Part shown: one piece after another, positions 1 to 7,438 of the stretch
Layout of the letters: every line of letters begins with the position of its first letter
Position numbering within the stretch: position 1 is the stretch's first letter
NCBI RefSeq assembly: GCF_900608595.1
Contig: NZ_UWYY01000022.1
Location: forward strand, 54,818-118,817
DNA from: Promicromonospora panici
GTDB taxonomy: Bacteria; Actinomycetota; Actinomycetes; Actinomycetales; Cellulomonadaceae
Reading direction: 5' to 3'
Length of the DNA: 64,000 nt
Position numbers and translations under genes: made by a program
Notes under the pieces: generated by a model
Told to the model about the DNA's origin: nothing
What the model saw: only the letters and a program-made list of their open reading frames with translations
Database searches by the model: none

Positions 1-1
1 G

Positions 2-133
2 TGGTCGTACGTCGAGTCGTTCGGGCAGAACAGGTACGGCTTCGGCTCGGCGATCGCCGTCCTGCTGACCCTGCTCCTGCTCGTGGTCACCGCGGTGTAC
101 GTCCGCACCGTGCTCGCGGAGGAGGAACGATGA
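2..133 (+). CDS. C-terminal end of an ABC sugar transporter permease (MalF type), cut by the window edge
   Basis: Only the last 43 codons are present. They encode a short loop, one hydrophobic helix rich in Leu and Val (about codons 17-34), and a charged tail ending in Glu-Glu-Glu-Arg. This is what the last transmembrane helix and cytoplasmic tail of MalF-type binding-protein-dependent sugar permeases look like. The stop overlaps the start of the next permease gene as ATGA, so the two are translationally coupled and should form the membrane heterodimer of one importer. The family assignment rests mainly on the neighbour, because the diagnostic EAA loop lies outside the window. Confidence 0.75.
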   Translation, partial: WSYVESFGQNRYGFGSAIAVLLTLLLLVVTAVYVRTVLAEEER

Positions 134-1032
134 GCACCACCCGACCGCTGGTCCGCCCGGACGCCGGCGCAGTCCGGCGCCCGCAGCGTCGCCCGTACGG
201 GCGCACCTCGCGGCGCTCGCCCCTGCGGCAGCTCGGCAAGGGCGTGCTCGTCGCACTGCTGCTCGTGTTCACGCTGTTCCCCGTCTACTGGATGCTGAAC
301 AGCTCGCTGGACGCGCAGGCCGGCCACACCAACAGCTTCTGGCCCGCAGAGCCGACCCTCGAGCACTACGTGTTCGTGCTGACGGAGGGCGGGTTCGGCA
401 CGTTCCTGCGCAACTCGCTGCTCGTCGCACTCGGCACCGTCCTGGTCTCGTCCGCGCTCGCGCTGCTGGCATCCGTGGCGGTGGCCCGCTTCCGGTTCCG
501 GATGCGAACCCAGATCCTCATGCTGGTGCTGGTCGTCCAGATGGTGCCGCTGGAGGCGCTCGTCATCCCGCTGTTCGTCCAGGTCCGCGACCTGCAGCTG
601 CTGGAGACCCTGATCGGCCTCGTCGTCGTGTACGTGGCGCTCGCCCTGCCGTTCGGCATCTGGATGCTGCGCGGGTTCGTCGCGGCGGTCCCGGTCGAGC
701 TGGAGGAGGCCGCCTACCTCGACGGCGCGAGCTGGGGCCGCATGTTCTGGTCGGTCCTGCTGCCGCTGGTGGCGCCGGGCCTGGTCGCGACCAGCATCTT
801 CAGCTTCATCACCGCGTGGAACGAATTCATCTTCGCCATGACGATGCTCGGCGGCGCTACGGAGAACTACACGGTGGCGATCGGCCTGCGCTCGTTCTTC
901 GGCGTCCACTCCAACGACTGGGGCGCCATCATGGCGGCCTCCACGATCATCACCGTGCCCGTGATGATCTTCTTCATCCTGGTCCAGCGTCGCCTTGCCT
1001 CCGGTCTGACCGCGGGGGCCGTGAAGGCATGA
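130..1032 (+). CDS. ABC sugar transporter permease (MalG type)
   Basis: 300-residue inner-membrane subunit of a carbohydrate ABC importer. It has an Arg-rich N-terminus, about six membrane segments, and the cytoplasmic EAA motif (EEAAYLDGAS followed by a Gly and hydrophobic residues), which contacts the ATPase. The ATG at 130 is chosen because GGAGGA lies just upstream and it overlaps the upstream permease stop. The reading frame is open further upstream but that part is antisense to no known domain and overlaps the neighbour. The downstream NagZ- and MurQ-type genes, again ATGA-coupled, suggest the substrate is an amino sugar or muropeptide sugar such as MurNAc or GlcNAc. The substrate is inferred from context only. 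Confidence 0.92.
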   Translation: MSTTRPLVRPDAGAVRRPQRRPYGRTSRRSPLRQLGKGVLVALLLVFTLFPVYWMLNSSLDAQAGHTNSFWPAEPTLEHYVFVLTEGGFGTFLRNSLLVALGTVLVSSALALLASVAVARFRFRMRTQILMLVLVVQMVPLEALVIPLFVQVRDLQLLETLIGLVVVYVALALPFGIWMLRGFVAAVPVELEEAAYLDGASWGRMFWSVLLPLVAPGLVATSIFSFITAWNEFIFAMTMLGGATENYTVAIGLRSFFGVHSNDWGAIMAASTIITVPVMIFFILVQRRLASGLTAGAVKA

Positions 1033-2882
1033 CTGCCGAGCCCGCGGGCCCGACCCGCACGGAGCGCGCGATCAACGGCGTGCTCCTGCCCGGTTTCGAG
1101 GGTGTGCTCGTGCCGGACTGGCTGGCCGACGCCGCCCGGGCCGGCCTGGCCGGCGTCGTCTACTTCGCGCGGAACACACCGGACGTCGCGACCACCGCCG
1201 AGCTGTCCGCGGCCCTGCACGCGATCTCGCCCGACCTGGTCATCGCCGTCGACGAGGAGGGCGGCGACGTGTCACGGCTCGAGGCGACCAGCGGCTCGTC
1301 CTTGCCCGGGGCGGCGGCGCTCGGCGCCTACCCCGCTAGCCGACCTGGCGGCGGCAACGTCTCCCTGGACGCCGGCCGGGCGCTGGGCCGGCTGCTCGCC
1401 GCCACCGGCATCGACCTGCTGCTCGGCCCGGTGCTCGACGTCGTCTCCGAGCCCGACAACCCGGTGATCGGCGTGCGCGCCTTCGGCACCTCGCCCGACG
1501 ACGTCGCCCGGCACGGCATCGCGTTCGCCCGCGGCGTGCGCAGCGCCGGCGTCGGTGTATGCGGCAAGCACTTCCCCGGGCACGGTGCCACCACCGTGGA
1601 CTCCCACATCGGCCTGCCCGTCGTGGACGAGCCGCTCGACGTCGTGCGGGCGCGCGACCTCGCCCCGTTCGCGCGCGCTCTGTGCCCGAAGGGGGCGGAC
1701 GGACCGGTGCCGGCCGCGCGTGGGAAGTCCCGGCTCGACGCCGTCATGACCGCTCACGTGGTGTTCCCCGCGATCGGCCCGGCGCCGGCGTCCGTCGAGC
1801 CCGCCGCAACGCGGCTGCTGCGCGAGCTCGGCCACGACGGCCCGATCATCACCGACGCGCTCGACATGGGCGCCCTGCGAAAGCTCACCGGCTCGGTGGG
1901 GGAGGCCGCCGTCCGCGCCGTCGAGGCGGGCGCCGACCTGCTCTGCCTCGGGCTGGACCCGGTCCTGTACCGGGAGGCGTACGACGCCCTGAGCCGCGCC
2001 GTGGCCTCCGGTCGCCTGACGGTCGGCCGGCTCGAGGAGTCCGCGGCACGCACGCGGGCGCTCGTGGCCGCCGTCCGCGACCGCCGGGCGGCCGCGGGGA
2101 CGGCCACCGGCGTCGGCGCGGCGTGGGAGGCGCTCGCGGAGCTGTCGGAGGTCGGGGCGAGCATCGCGGACGCCGTCGTGCGGGTGCGGGGTGGACAGCT
2201 GGTGCCGCTCGCGCCCGAGGACCGGCCCGACGTCGTCGACCTGCGTACCCGGCTGGACCATGCCGCCGGCCGCACGGCCCGGCACGTCCAGGCCGCCGTC
2301 GCGGCGGCCTGGCCCGGGGCGAGGCTGTACCCCGATGGCGACGACATGTCGGGAGGGGTCGACCCCGGCGACGACGCGCCGCGAGAGGGCGCGTCCGGAG
2401 AAGTCGCGTCCGGCGGCGAACTGCCTGGTGGTGGCGCTGCCGAGCCGAAACCTGTGCAACTCGGTCTGGATGAACGTGGACTTGCAGTGCTTATTGCCCG
2501 ATTCACCCGGTACGGTGTATCGGCGGATCTCGACAGAACCGGTATCAAACGTGGCGCAGACTTTCCTGAGGGTGCTTCCCGAGGCGTGTCTCGCAGCGAA
2601 CCGCTTGTCGTGATCACCCGTGAACCCGTCCCGGGTTCGGCTGAACGTTCCCGGCTGGAGCAGCTCTGGGCCGTGCGGCCGGATCTTGTTGTGGTGCACA
2701 CGGGACTTCCCGGGCCGGTCGACGACTGGTTCGGGACGCTGAGTGGTGGTGGCCCGGCTGTCGTGGTGGCGTGCGGGACCGGACGCGCGAACGCGGCGGC
2801 CGCCGTCGCGCGCCTCCGCGATCCGCGGGCCGGCAGGACATCGAAGAGCAGCGCAGCAGCGAGCAGTGATGAGCAGCCATGA
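1029..2882 (+). CDS. Glycoside hydrolase family 3 beta-N-acetylhexosaminidase (NagZ-like)
   Basis: 617 residues, cytoplasmic (no signal peptide). The GH3 barrel carries KHFPGHG at 180-186 followed by DSH at 191-193, the His/Asp catalytic dyad loop that distinguishes NagZ-type hexosaminidases from GH3 glucosidases, and ITDALDMGA with the predicted nucleophile Asp276. The C-terminal third holds a second alpha/beta domain, as in two-domain actinobacterial Nag3-type enzymes; a Gly/Glu-rich linker (about 430-475) separates the two. Expected role: removing GlcNAc from GlcNAc-MurNAc recycling products. The start overlaps the permease stop (ATGA). MurQ follows after 109 bp. The linker DNA around 2440-2600 is visibly less GC-rich than the rest, but the frame is intact. 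Confidence 0.9.
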   Translation: MTAEPAGPTRTERAINGVLLPGFEGVLVPDWLADAARAGLAGVVYFARNTPDVATTAELSAALHAISPDLVIAVDEEGGDVSRLEATSGSSLPGAAALGAYPASRPGGGNVSLDAGRALGRLLAATGIDLLLGPVLDVVSEPDNPVIGVRAFGTSPDDVARHGIAFARGVRSAGVGVCGKHFPGHGATTVDSHIGLPVVDEPLDVVRARDLAPFARALCPKGADGPVPAARGKSRLDAVMTAHVVFPAIGPAPASVEPAATRLLRELGHDGPIITDALDMGALRKLTGSVGEAAVRAVEAGADLLCLGLDPVLYREAYDALSRAVASGRLTVGRLEESAARTRALVAAVRDRRAAAGTATGVGAAWEALAELSEVGASIADAVVRVRGGQLVPLAPEDRPDVVDLRTRLDHAAGRTARHVQAAVAAAWPGARLYPDGDDMSGGVDPGDDAPREGASGEVASGGELPGGGAAEPKPVQLGLDERGLAVLIARFTRYGVSADLDRTGIKRGADFPEGASRGVSRSEPLVVITREPVPGSAERSRLEQLWAVRPDLVVVHTGLPGPVDDWFGTLSGGGPAVVVACGTGRANAAAAVARLRDPRAGRTSKSSAAASSDEQP

Positions 2883-2991
2883 GCGATGAGCAGTACCGGC
2901 TGGGACGGCAGCACGGGTTCCAGCGGCGAGACAGAGTCCAGCGGCATAGAGTCCTAGAGCACAGGGCAAATGATGAGAAAGGGGCACGCCG

Positions 2992-3951
2992 ATGATCGCG
3001 GAGGCGGGATTCGAACGGCACGCACAGTCGGCGCCGCGCCCGGTCTCACCGACCGAGGAGCGCAACCCGCGCACACGTGACATCGACGTGGTCTCCACGG
3101 CGGAGATGGTGCGCATGATCACCGACGAGGACGCCGCCGTCATCGCCGCGGTACGCGCGGCGCACCCGCGCATCGTCGAGGCGATCGACCTGGCCGTGGA
3201 CGGCATCCGGGCCGGCGGGCGGGTGCACTACGTGGGTTCGGGCACGTCGGGCCGCATGGGCCTGCTCGACGCCGCGGAGCTGCTGCCCACGTACGGCGTG
3301 GGTGAGGAGATGTTCGTGCCGCACCTCGCGGGCGGGCTTACCGCCTTCAAGAAGGCGGCCGAAGGCGCGGAGGACGACGTCGAGGCGGGCGGCGCGCTCG
3401 TGGCCGACGTCGGGCCGGCCGACATCGTGTTCGGGATCGCCGCCAGCGGCGGCACGCCGTACGTCGGGGGTGCGCTCGACATGGGCCGCTCCCGCGGCGC
3501 GCGGACCGTGCTGCTCGCGTCGAACCCGTTCGCCGCGCTGGCGCCGAAGGCCGACGTCCCGATCCTGGTGAACACTGGTCCGGAGGCCATCACCGGCTCC
3601 ACGCGGATGAAGGCGGGCACCGCCCAGAAGATGGTGCTCAACACCTTCTCGACGGCGGTCATGGTGCGGCTCGGAAAGACCTACTCGAACCTCATGGTCG
3701 AGGTGATCGCCTCCAACGCCAAGCTGCGCCTGCGCCTCGTGCGGCTGCTCGTGCAGGCGACGGACCTGGAGCAGGACGTGTGCGAGGACGCGCTGGCGGC
3801 GACCGACGGCGACCTGCGGGCCGCCCTCGTGATGCTCGTCGCGGGCGTGGACCGGTCCGCGGCGCTACGGGCCCTGGCGATCGAACCGGGCCGGCTCGCC
3901 GCCCCGTCGGTCCGCGAGGCCCTGGCAACCCTGGGAATCGACCCGGCGTGA
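2992..3951 (+). CDS. murQ: N-acetylmuramic acid 6-phosphate etherase
   Basis: 319 residues, normal length for MurQ. It is a SIS-fold lyase that cleaves the lactyl ether of MurNAc-6-phosphate to give GlcNAc-6-phosphate and lactate. Supporting stretches are STAEMVRMI near residue 38, YVGSGTSGRMGLLDAAE (the sugar-phosphate-binding SIS loop), the GIAASGGTPYV loop, and GSTRMKAGTAQK, all MurQ hallmarks. A GAGAAAGGGG ribosome site precedes the ATG. With the upstream importer and NagZ-like enzyme this completes a cell-wall sugar recycling operon. No MurK or AnmK kinase is seen in the window, so the phosphorylation step would have to be encoded upstream or elsewhere. Confidence 0.95.
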   Translation: MIAEAGFERHAQSAPRPVSPTEERNPRTRDIDVVSTAEMVRMITDEDAAVIAAVRAAHPRIVEAIDLAVDGIRAGGRVHYVGSGTSGRMGLLDAAELLPTYGVGEEMFVPHLAGGLTAFKKAAEGAEDDVEAGGALVADVGPADIVFGIAASGGTPYVGGALDMGRSRGARTVLLASNPFAALAPKADVPILVNTGPEAITGSTRMKAGTAQKMVLNTFSTAVMVRLGKTYSNLMVEVIASNAKLRLRLVRLLVQATDLEQDVCEDALAATDGDLRAALVMLVAGVDRSAALRALAIEPGRLAAPSVREALATLGIDPA

Positions 3952-3959
3952 CCCGCGTG

Positions 3960-4475
3960 TCAGGCGGGGGTGACCTCCGCCGCGAGCTTGGCGACCAGGA
4001 TGTCACCGCCCTTGGTGAGCTGCTGCCCGCGCTCGGAGAACCCGAGGCGCCCGTGGAAGCGCAGCGAGCCCGGGTTCGGCGGGTTCAGGTTGACCTCGCA
4101 GGTGACGACGTCGTGGCCCGCGGTGCGGGCGGCGTCGAACACGGCGTCGTAGAAGAGCTTGCCGATGCCGCGGCCCCGGGCGCCCTCGCCCACGACTATC
4201 CGGTCCACGTACAGGTGGTCGAGGCCGCGCTCCTCGAACCAGGCGTAGTTCTCGCCGGACCAGTCCTCGCCGCCGTCGAGCGCGACGACGAAGCCGAGGG
4301 GGTCCGCCGGCGTCTCCGCGTCGACCGCGACCAGGGCGAGCGACGAGGCGTCGAGCAGCTCGGCCATGTCGTCGGCCGGGGTGTCCGGGACGGCGGGGAT
4401 CGAGGCGTTGTTCAGCACGACCAGGCGATCGACGTCCATGTCGGTGACGGGGCGCAGCAGGGTGGCCGTGGGCAT
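3960..4475 (-). CDS. GNAT family N-acetyltransferase
   Basis: 171 residues covering a whole GNAT fold. The acetyl-CoA-binding motif A is YVDRIVVGEGARGRGIGKLF, with the RGRGIG pyrophosphate loop. Motif B follows as the CEVNLNPPNPGSLRFH helix, with GFSERG at the C-terminal strand. The substrate is not predictable. It converges with murQ (8 bp between stops) and a GGAG ribosome site lies about 9 nt before the ATG. Confidence 0.85.
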   Translation of the reverse strand: MPTATLLRPVTDMDVDRLVVLNNASIPAVPDTPADDMAELLDASSLALVAVDAETPADPLGFVVALDGGEDWSGENYAWFEERGLDHLYVDRIVVGEGARGRGIGKLFYDAVFDAARTAGHDVVTCEVNLNPPNPGSLRFHGRLGFSERGQQLTKGGDILVAKLAAEVTPA

Positions 4476-4595
4476 GACGGTTCACTCCAAGGAGTTGGCG
4501 GGGGAACCCGAGGACCTTAGCCGTCGGGCCACCCGCGCGTCTGTGACCTGTCTCAAAGAGTGGTGGCGGTCACGCGGGCGCTGCTCCGGCGCCGG

Positions 4596-5369
4596 TCACA
4601 CCGGCGTCGGGCGCGGGCCGAAGACCGCGGTGCCCACCCGCACGATCGTCGCGCCCTCGGCGATCGCGAGCTCCAGGTCGCCGGTCATGCCCATGGACAG
4701 CTCGGTGGCGGAGGCAGTCCCCGGCGCGCCCGACGCCCGGACCTCGTCGCGGATCGCGCGCAGGCGGGCGAAGCCGGCGCGGACCGCCTCCTCGCCCGAG
4801 CCGTCCAGGCGGGCGCCGATCGTCATGAACCCGGTCAGCCGCAGGCCCGGCAGGGCGGCGACGGCGGTGGCGAGCGCCGCGGCGTCGTCGGGCGCGAGGC
4901 CGGACTTGCTCTCCTCGCCCGTGACGTTGACCTGCACCATCACCTCCAGGGCGCGGTCGCCCGTGCGGCCGTCGCGCAGGCACCTGTCCGAGATCGCCCG
5001 GGCGAGGTCGAGCGAGTCGAGCGTCTCGAGACACGTCGCGGTGGCGAGCACCTGGTTGATCTTGTTGCGCTGCAGGTGGCCGATCATGTGCACCTGCAGC
5101 TCGCCCTGGGTGACCCGGTCCGCCACGGCGGGCGCCTTCGCGACCAGCTCCTGTACGCGGTTCTCGCCGATCAGGTCGACGCCCTCGGCCAGCGCGTCGA
5201 GGACGGCGTCCGGCGTCTGCGTCTTCGTCGCCACGAGGAGCCGCACGTCGCCCGGGTCGCGCCCGGCGGCGACCGCGGCGGCGGCGATGCGGCCGCGGAC
5301 GACGGCGAGCCGCTCGGCGATCGAACCGGATGCGAGAGGGGACGCTGAAGGCTGAGACTGGTCTGGCAC
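4596..5369 (-). CDS. YggS family pyridoxal phosphate homeostasis protein
   Basis: 257 residues, a fold-type III PLP-binding protein without catalytic partner domain (PLPBP/YggS/PROSC), which buffers PLP and affects amino-acid homeostasis. The PLP lysine lies in VRLLVATKTQ; the family motifs GENRVQE, HMIGHLQRNK and the C-terminal LSMGMTGDLELAI are all present. The GTG at 5369 has no Shine-Dalgarno; TAGACT sits six bases upstream, so the mRNA is probably leaderless. In most bacteria yggS lies near cell-division genes; here it does not. Confidence 0.93.
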   Translation of the reverse strand: MPDQSQPSASPLASGSIAERLAVVRGRIAAAAVAAGRDPGDVRLLVATKTQTPDAVLDALAEGVDLIGENRVQELVAKAPAVADRVTQGELQVHMIGHLQRNKINQVLATATCLETLDSLDLARAISDRCLRDGRTGDRALEVMVQVNVTGEESKSGLAPDDAAALATAVAALPGLRLTGFMTIGARLDGSGEEAVRAGFARLRAIRDEVRASGAPGTASATELSMGMTGDLELAIAEGATIVRVGTAVFGPRPTPV

Positions 5370-5375
5370 GGGGCG

Positions 5376-5381
5376 AGTCTA
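5376..5381 (-). promoter_or_regulatory. -10 hexamer of a leaderless promoter (YggS gene)
   Basis: On the minus strand TAGACT is followed by six bases and then the GTG start of the YggS gene. There is no ribosome binding site, so transcription probably starts at the first base of the start codon. Confidence 0.6.
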
Positions 5382-5456
5382 TTTCGGTGGACTTCAGGGT
5401 CGGGTCAGGGGATCGCCCGGTACCACCGACCCGCCGCGCTAGGGAAGGATGGACCT

Positions 5457-5870
5457 ATGAAGACGCTGCTGAACATCATCTGGGTCATCTTCGCGGGGTT
5501 CGGCCTATGGGTCGGGTACATGCTCGCGGGGATCATCTGCTGCCTGCTGATCGTCACCATCCCGTTCGGCATCGCGTCCTTCCGCATCGCGGGGTACGCC
5601 CTGTGGCCGTTCGGGCGCGAGGTCGTCGAGAGCCCGCGCTCCGGTGTGTTCTCCCTGATCGGCAACGTGATCTGGGTGATCGTGGCCGGCTGGTGGCTCG
5701 CCCTCGGCCACATCATCACCGCGATCCCGCTGGTGATCTCGATCATCGGCATCCCGATGGCGTGGGCGAACCTCAAGCTCATCCCGGTCTCGCTCATGCC
5801 GCTCGGCAAGCAGATCGTGCCGAGCGACGCCCTGCTCCCGACCTACCGCAAGCAGCCAACGGCCGCTTGA
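5457..5870 (+). CDS. YccF domain membrane protein
   Basis: 137 residues made of two repeated YccF units. Each has a hydrophobic stretch with a conserved core (NIIWVIFAGFG and NVIWVIVAGWW) followed by IVTIPFGIASFRIAGYALWPFG or IISIIGIPMAWANLKL-like segments; the family is small integral membrane proteins of unknown function found singly or in tandem duplication. A GAAGGATGG ribosome site precedes the ATG. It stands alone and converges on the YbaK gene across a long inverted repeat. Confidence 0.85.
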   Translation: MKTLLNIIWVIFAGFGLWVGYMLAGIICCLLIVTIPFGIASFRIAGYALWPFGREVVESPRSGVFSLIGNVIWVIVAGWWLALGHIITAIPLVISIIGIPMAWANLKLIPVSLMPLGKQIVPSDALLPTYRKQPTAA

Positions 5871-5874
5871 GACC

Positions 5875-5949
5875 GGGGTTAGTTGTGGGCGTGATCGTTG
5901 TGACTACCCGTCCGTTTCAGGCGCAACGATCACGCCCACAGCCAACCCC
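5875..5949. terminator. Long inverted repeat between convergent genes (bidirectional terminator)
   Basis: Perfect 17-bp arms at 5884-5900 and 5924-5940 are separated by 23 bases. An outer GGGGTT/AACCCC pair (5875-5880, 5944-5949) extends the stem to about 26 bp with only one or two mismatches. It fills the whole gap between two convergent stops. There is no T-tract, so it acts either as a factor-assisted terminator or is an intergenic repeat element. Confidence 0.7.
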
Positions 5950-5950
5950 G

Positions 5951-6451
5951 TCAGGCGCGGGCTATCGGGGCCGTTGTGCCGGACGTCAGGGTGAGCAGGT
6001 CCGACGGGGCCAGGCCGATGTCCAGGCCGCGGCGGCCACCGGAGACGTAGACGACGTCGTACGCCTCGGCCGACTCGTCGAGCACCGTCGTGTGCCGCGT
6101 CTTCTGGCCCAGCGGCGAGATGCCGCCCACCACGTAGCCGGTGGCGCGCTCGGCCTCCGCCGGGTCGGCCATCCAGGCCTTCTTGCCGCCCGCGGCACGG
6201 GCCAGGGCTTTGAGGTCCAGCTTGCGGTCCACGGGAACGATGCCGACGACGAGCTTCCCATCGACGTCGGCAAGCAGTGTCTTGAACACCTGCTCCGCGT
6301 CGACGCCGATCGCCACGGCCGCCTCCATGCCGAAGCTGAGGCCGCTCAAGGGGTCGTGCTCGTACGGGTGCAGCGTGTGCGGTATGCCCGCCTTCTCGAG
6401 TGATACGACGGCGGGCGTCCCATGGCTCGCGCGTGCTGTCTTCTTGGCCAC
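5951..6451 (-). CDS. ybaK: YbaK family Cys-tRNA(Pro) deacylase
   Basis: 166 residues. The YbaK/EbsC domain hydrolyses Cys-tRNA(Pro) made by error-prone ProRS. Signature stretches are the EQVFKTLLADVDG strand, the conserved lysine in LARAAGGKKAWMAD, and GYVVGGISPLGQKTRHTTVLDESA with the Gly-x-x-Ser-Pro loop typical of this deacylase. GTG at 6451 is preferred because family homology begins just after it; the preceding 34 codons are Arg-rich and non-conserved. CAGAAT lies six bases upstream, so this start may be leaderless. Confidence 0.88.
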   Translation of the reverse strand: MAKKTARASHGTPAVVSLEKAGIPHTLHPYEHDPLSGLSFGMEAAVAIGVDAEQVFKTLLADVDGKLVVGIVPVDRKLDLKALARAAGGKKAWMADPAEAERATGYVVGGISPLGQKTRHTTVLDESAEAYDVVYVSGGRRGLDIGLAPSDLLTLTSGTTAPIARA

Positions 6452-6588
6452 GACGCGATTCTGCCTCGTCCGGCCCGCGGCGCCGCACAGATTTTCCGCG
6501 CGAGTCTCCCGCGGCGCCGCCGTACGCCGTCGTCCCGCGCGGCCTCGCGCCATCGATACCCGGCCAGCTCGGTCGGACGGAGATCAGT

Positions 6589-6594
6589 TAGCGT
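6589..6594 (+). promoter_or_regulatory. -10 hexamer of a leaderless promoter (TSUP permease)
   Basis: TAGCGT is followed by seven bases and the GTG at 6602. The same hexamer and spacing recur before the PhzF and CPBP genes. Confidence 0.55.
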
Positions 6595-6601
6595 GGGTAA
6601 C

Positions 6602-7357
6602 GTGTTAGCCCTCCTGATCGTCGCCATCCTGGTCGGGGGCTCGCTGCAACGTGTCGCGGGTATGGGCTTCGGGCTCGTCGCCGGGCCGTTCATCGTGCTC
6701 CTCGTCGGCCCGGTCGAGGGTGTGCTCTTCGTGAACCTCGTGGGCGCGATGATGGCGGCACTGGTGCTCGGGCGCACGATCCGCGGCGTCGACTGGCGCC
6801 GCTACCGCTGGCTGGCCGCCGCGTCGGTCACGGTCAGCGTGCCGGCGGCGCTGCTGCTCCGGGACGCCAGCGCGTCCGCGCTGGAGATCAGCGTGGGCGG
6901 CATCGTCGTGATCTGCATGACGCTCGCCCTGGTGGCCTCGCGCCTGCGCGGCGCGGAGCGCCCCTTCGCACCGGAGGCGCGTGTCCCGCTCCTGGTCACG
7001 GGCGCGGCGGCCGGTTTCGGCAGCGTCGCGGCGGGGATCGGGGGCCCGCCCATCGCCGTCTACTCCGTGCTCGACCGGTGGGACCCGCGCGCGTTCGCGG
7101 CTACCGCCCAGCCGATCTTCCTGACCAACGCGCTGGCGGCGATGACGGCGAAGCTCCTGGTCGCCGACGCCACCTTCCCGGCCCTGGCCGTGTGGGAGTG
7201 GGTGGTGGTCTTCGTCGCTCTCCTGGCGTCCGTCGGCCTGGGCGAACTGCTCGTCGGGCGCATCTCGGCGAGCGCCACGCGCAACGTCCTCGTGGCGCTC
7301 GCCTACGTCGGTGGGTTCGCGACGCTCGGCCGCGGGCTCATGGGTCTGGTCGGCTGA
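6602..7357 (+). CDS. TSUP (TauE/SafE) family permease
   Basis: 251 residues with about eight hydrophobic helices in two pseudo-repeats. Each repeat opens with a Gly-rich turn: GGSLQRVAGMGFGLVAGP near the N-terminus and GAAAGFGSVAAGIGGPP around residue 145. These are the TauE/SafE signature of sulfite, sulfonate or other anion exporters. The substrate cannot be read from sequence. GTG at 6602 fits a leaderless start; an in-frame GTG three codons earlier (6593) is the alternative and has a weak GGAG 11 nt before it. It is a single gene between a divergent YbaK and a convergent SGNH hydrolase. Confidence 0.85.
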   Translation: MLALLIVAILVGGSLQRVAGMGFGLVAGPFIVLLVGPVEGVLFVNLVGAMMAALVLGRTIRGVDWRRYRWLAAASVTVSVPAALLLRDASASALEISVGGIVVICMTLALVASRLRGAERPFAPEARVPLLVTGAAAGFGSVAAGIGGPPIAVYSVLDRWDPRAFAATAQPIFLTNALAAMTAKLLVADATFPALAVWEWVVVFVALLASVGLGELLVGRISASATRNVLVALAYVGGFATLGRGLMGLVG

Positions 7358-7438
7358 CATCCGGACCGGTCACCGAAGCCCGGTCCCGTTGGCGGCAGAC
7401 CAGCCATCCAGGCCCGGCCCTCCGCTGCCCGCTGCGGG

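Noticed and set aside
1272..3206. 644-codon minus-strand open frame over the NagZ gene
   Set aside because: Arg/Gly/Ala-rich shadow with no recognisable domain; the plus strand carries GH3 and MurQ motifs.
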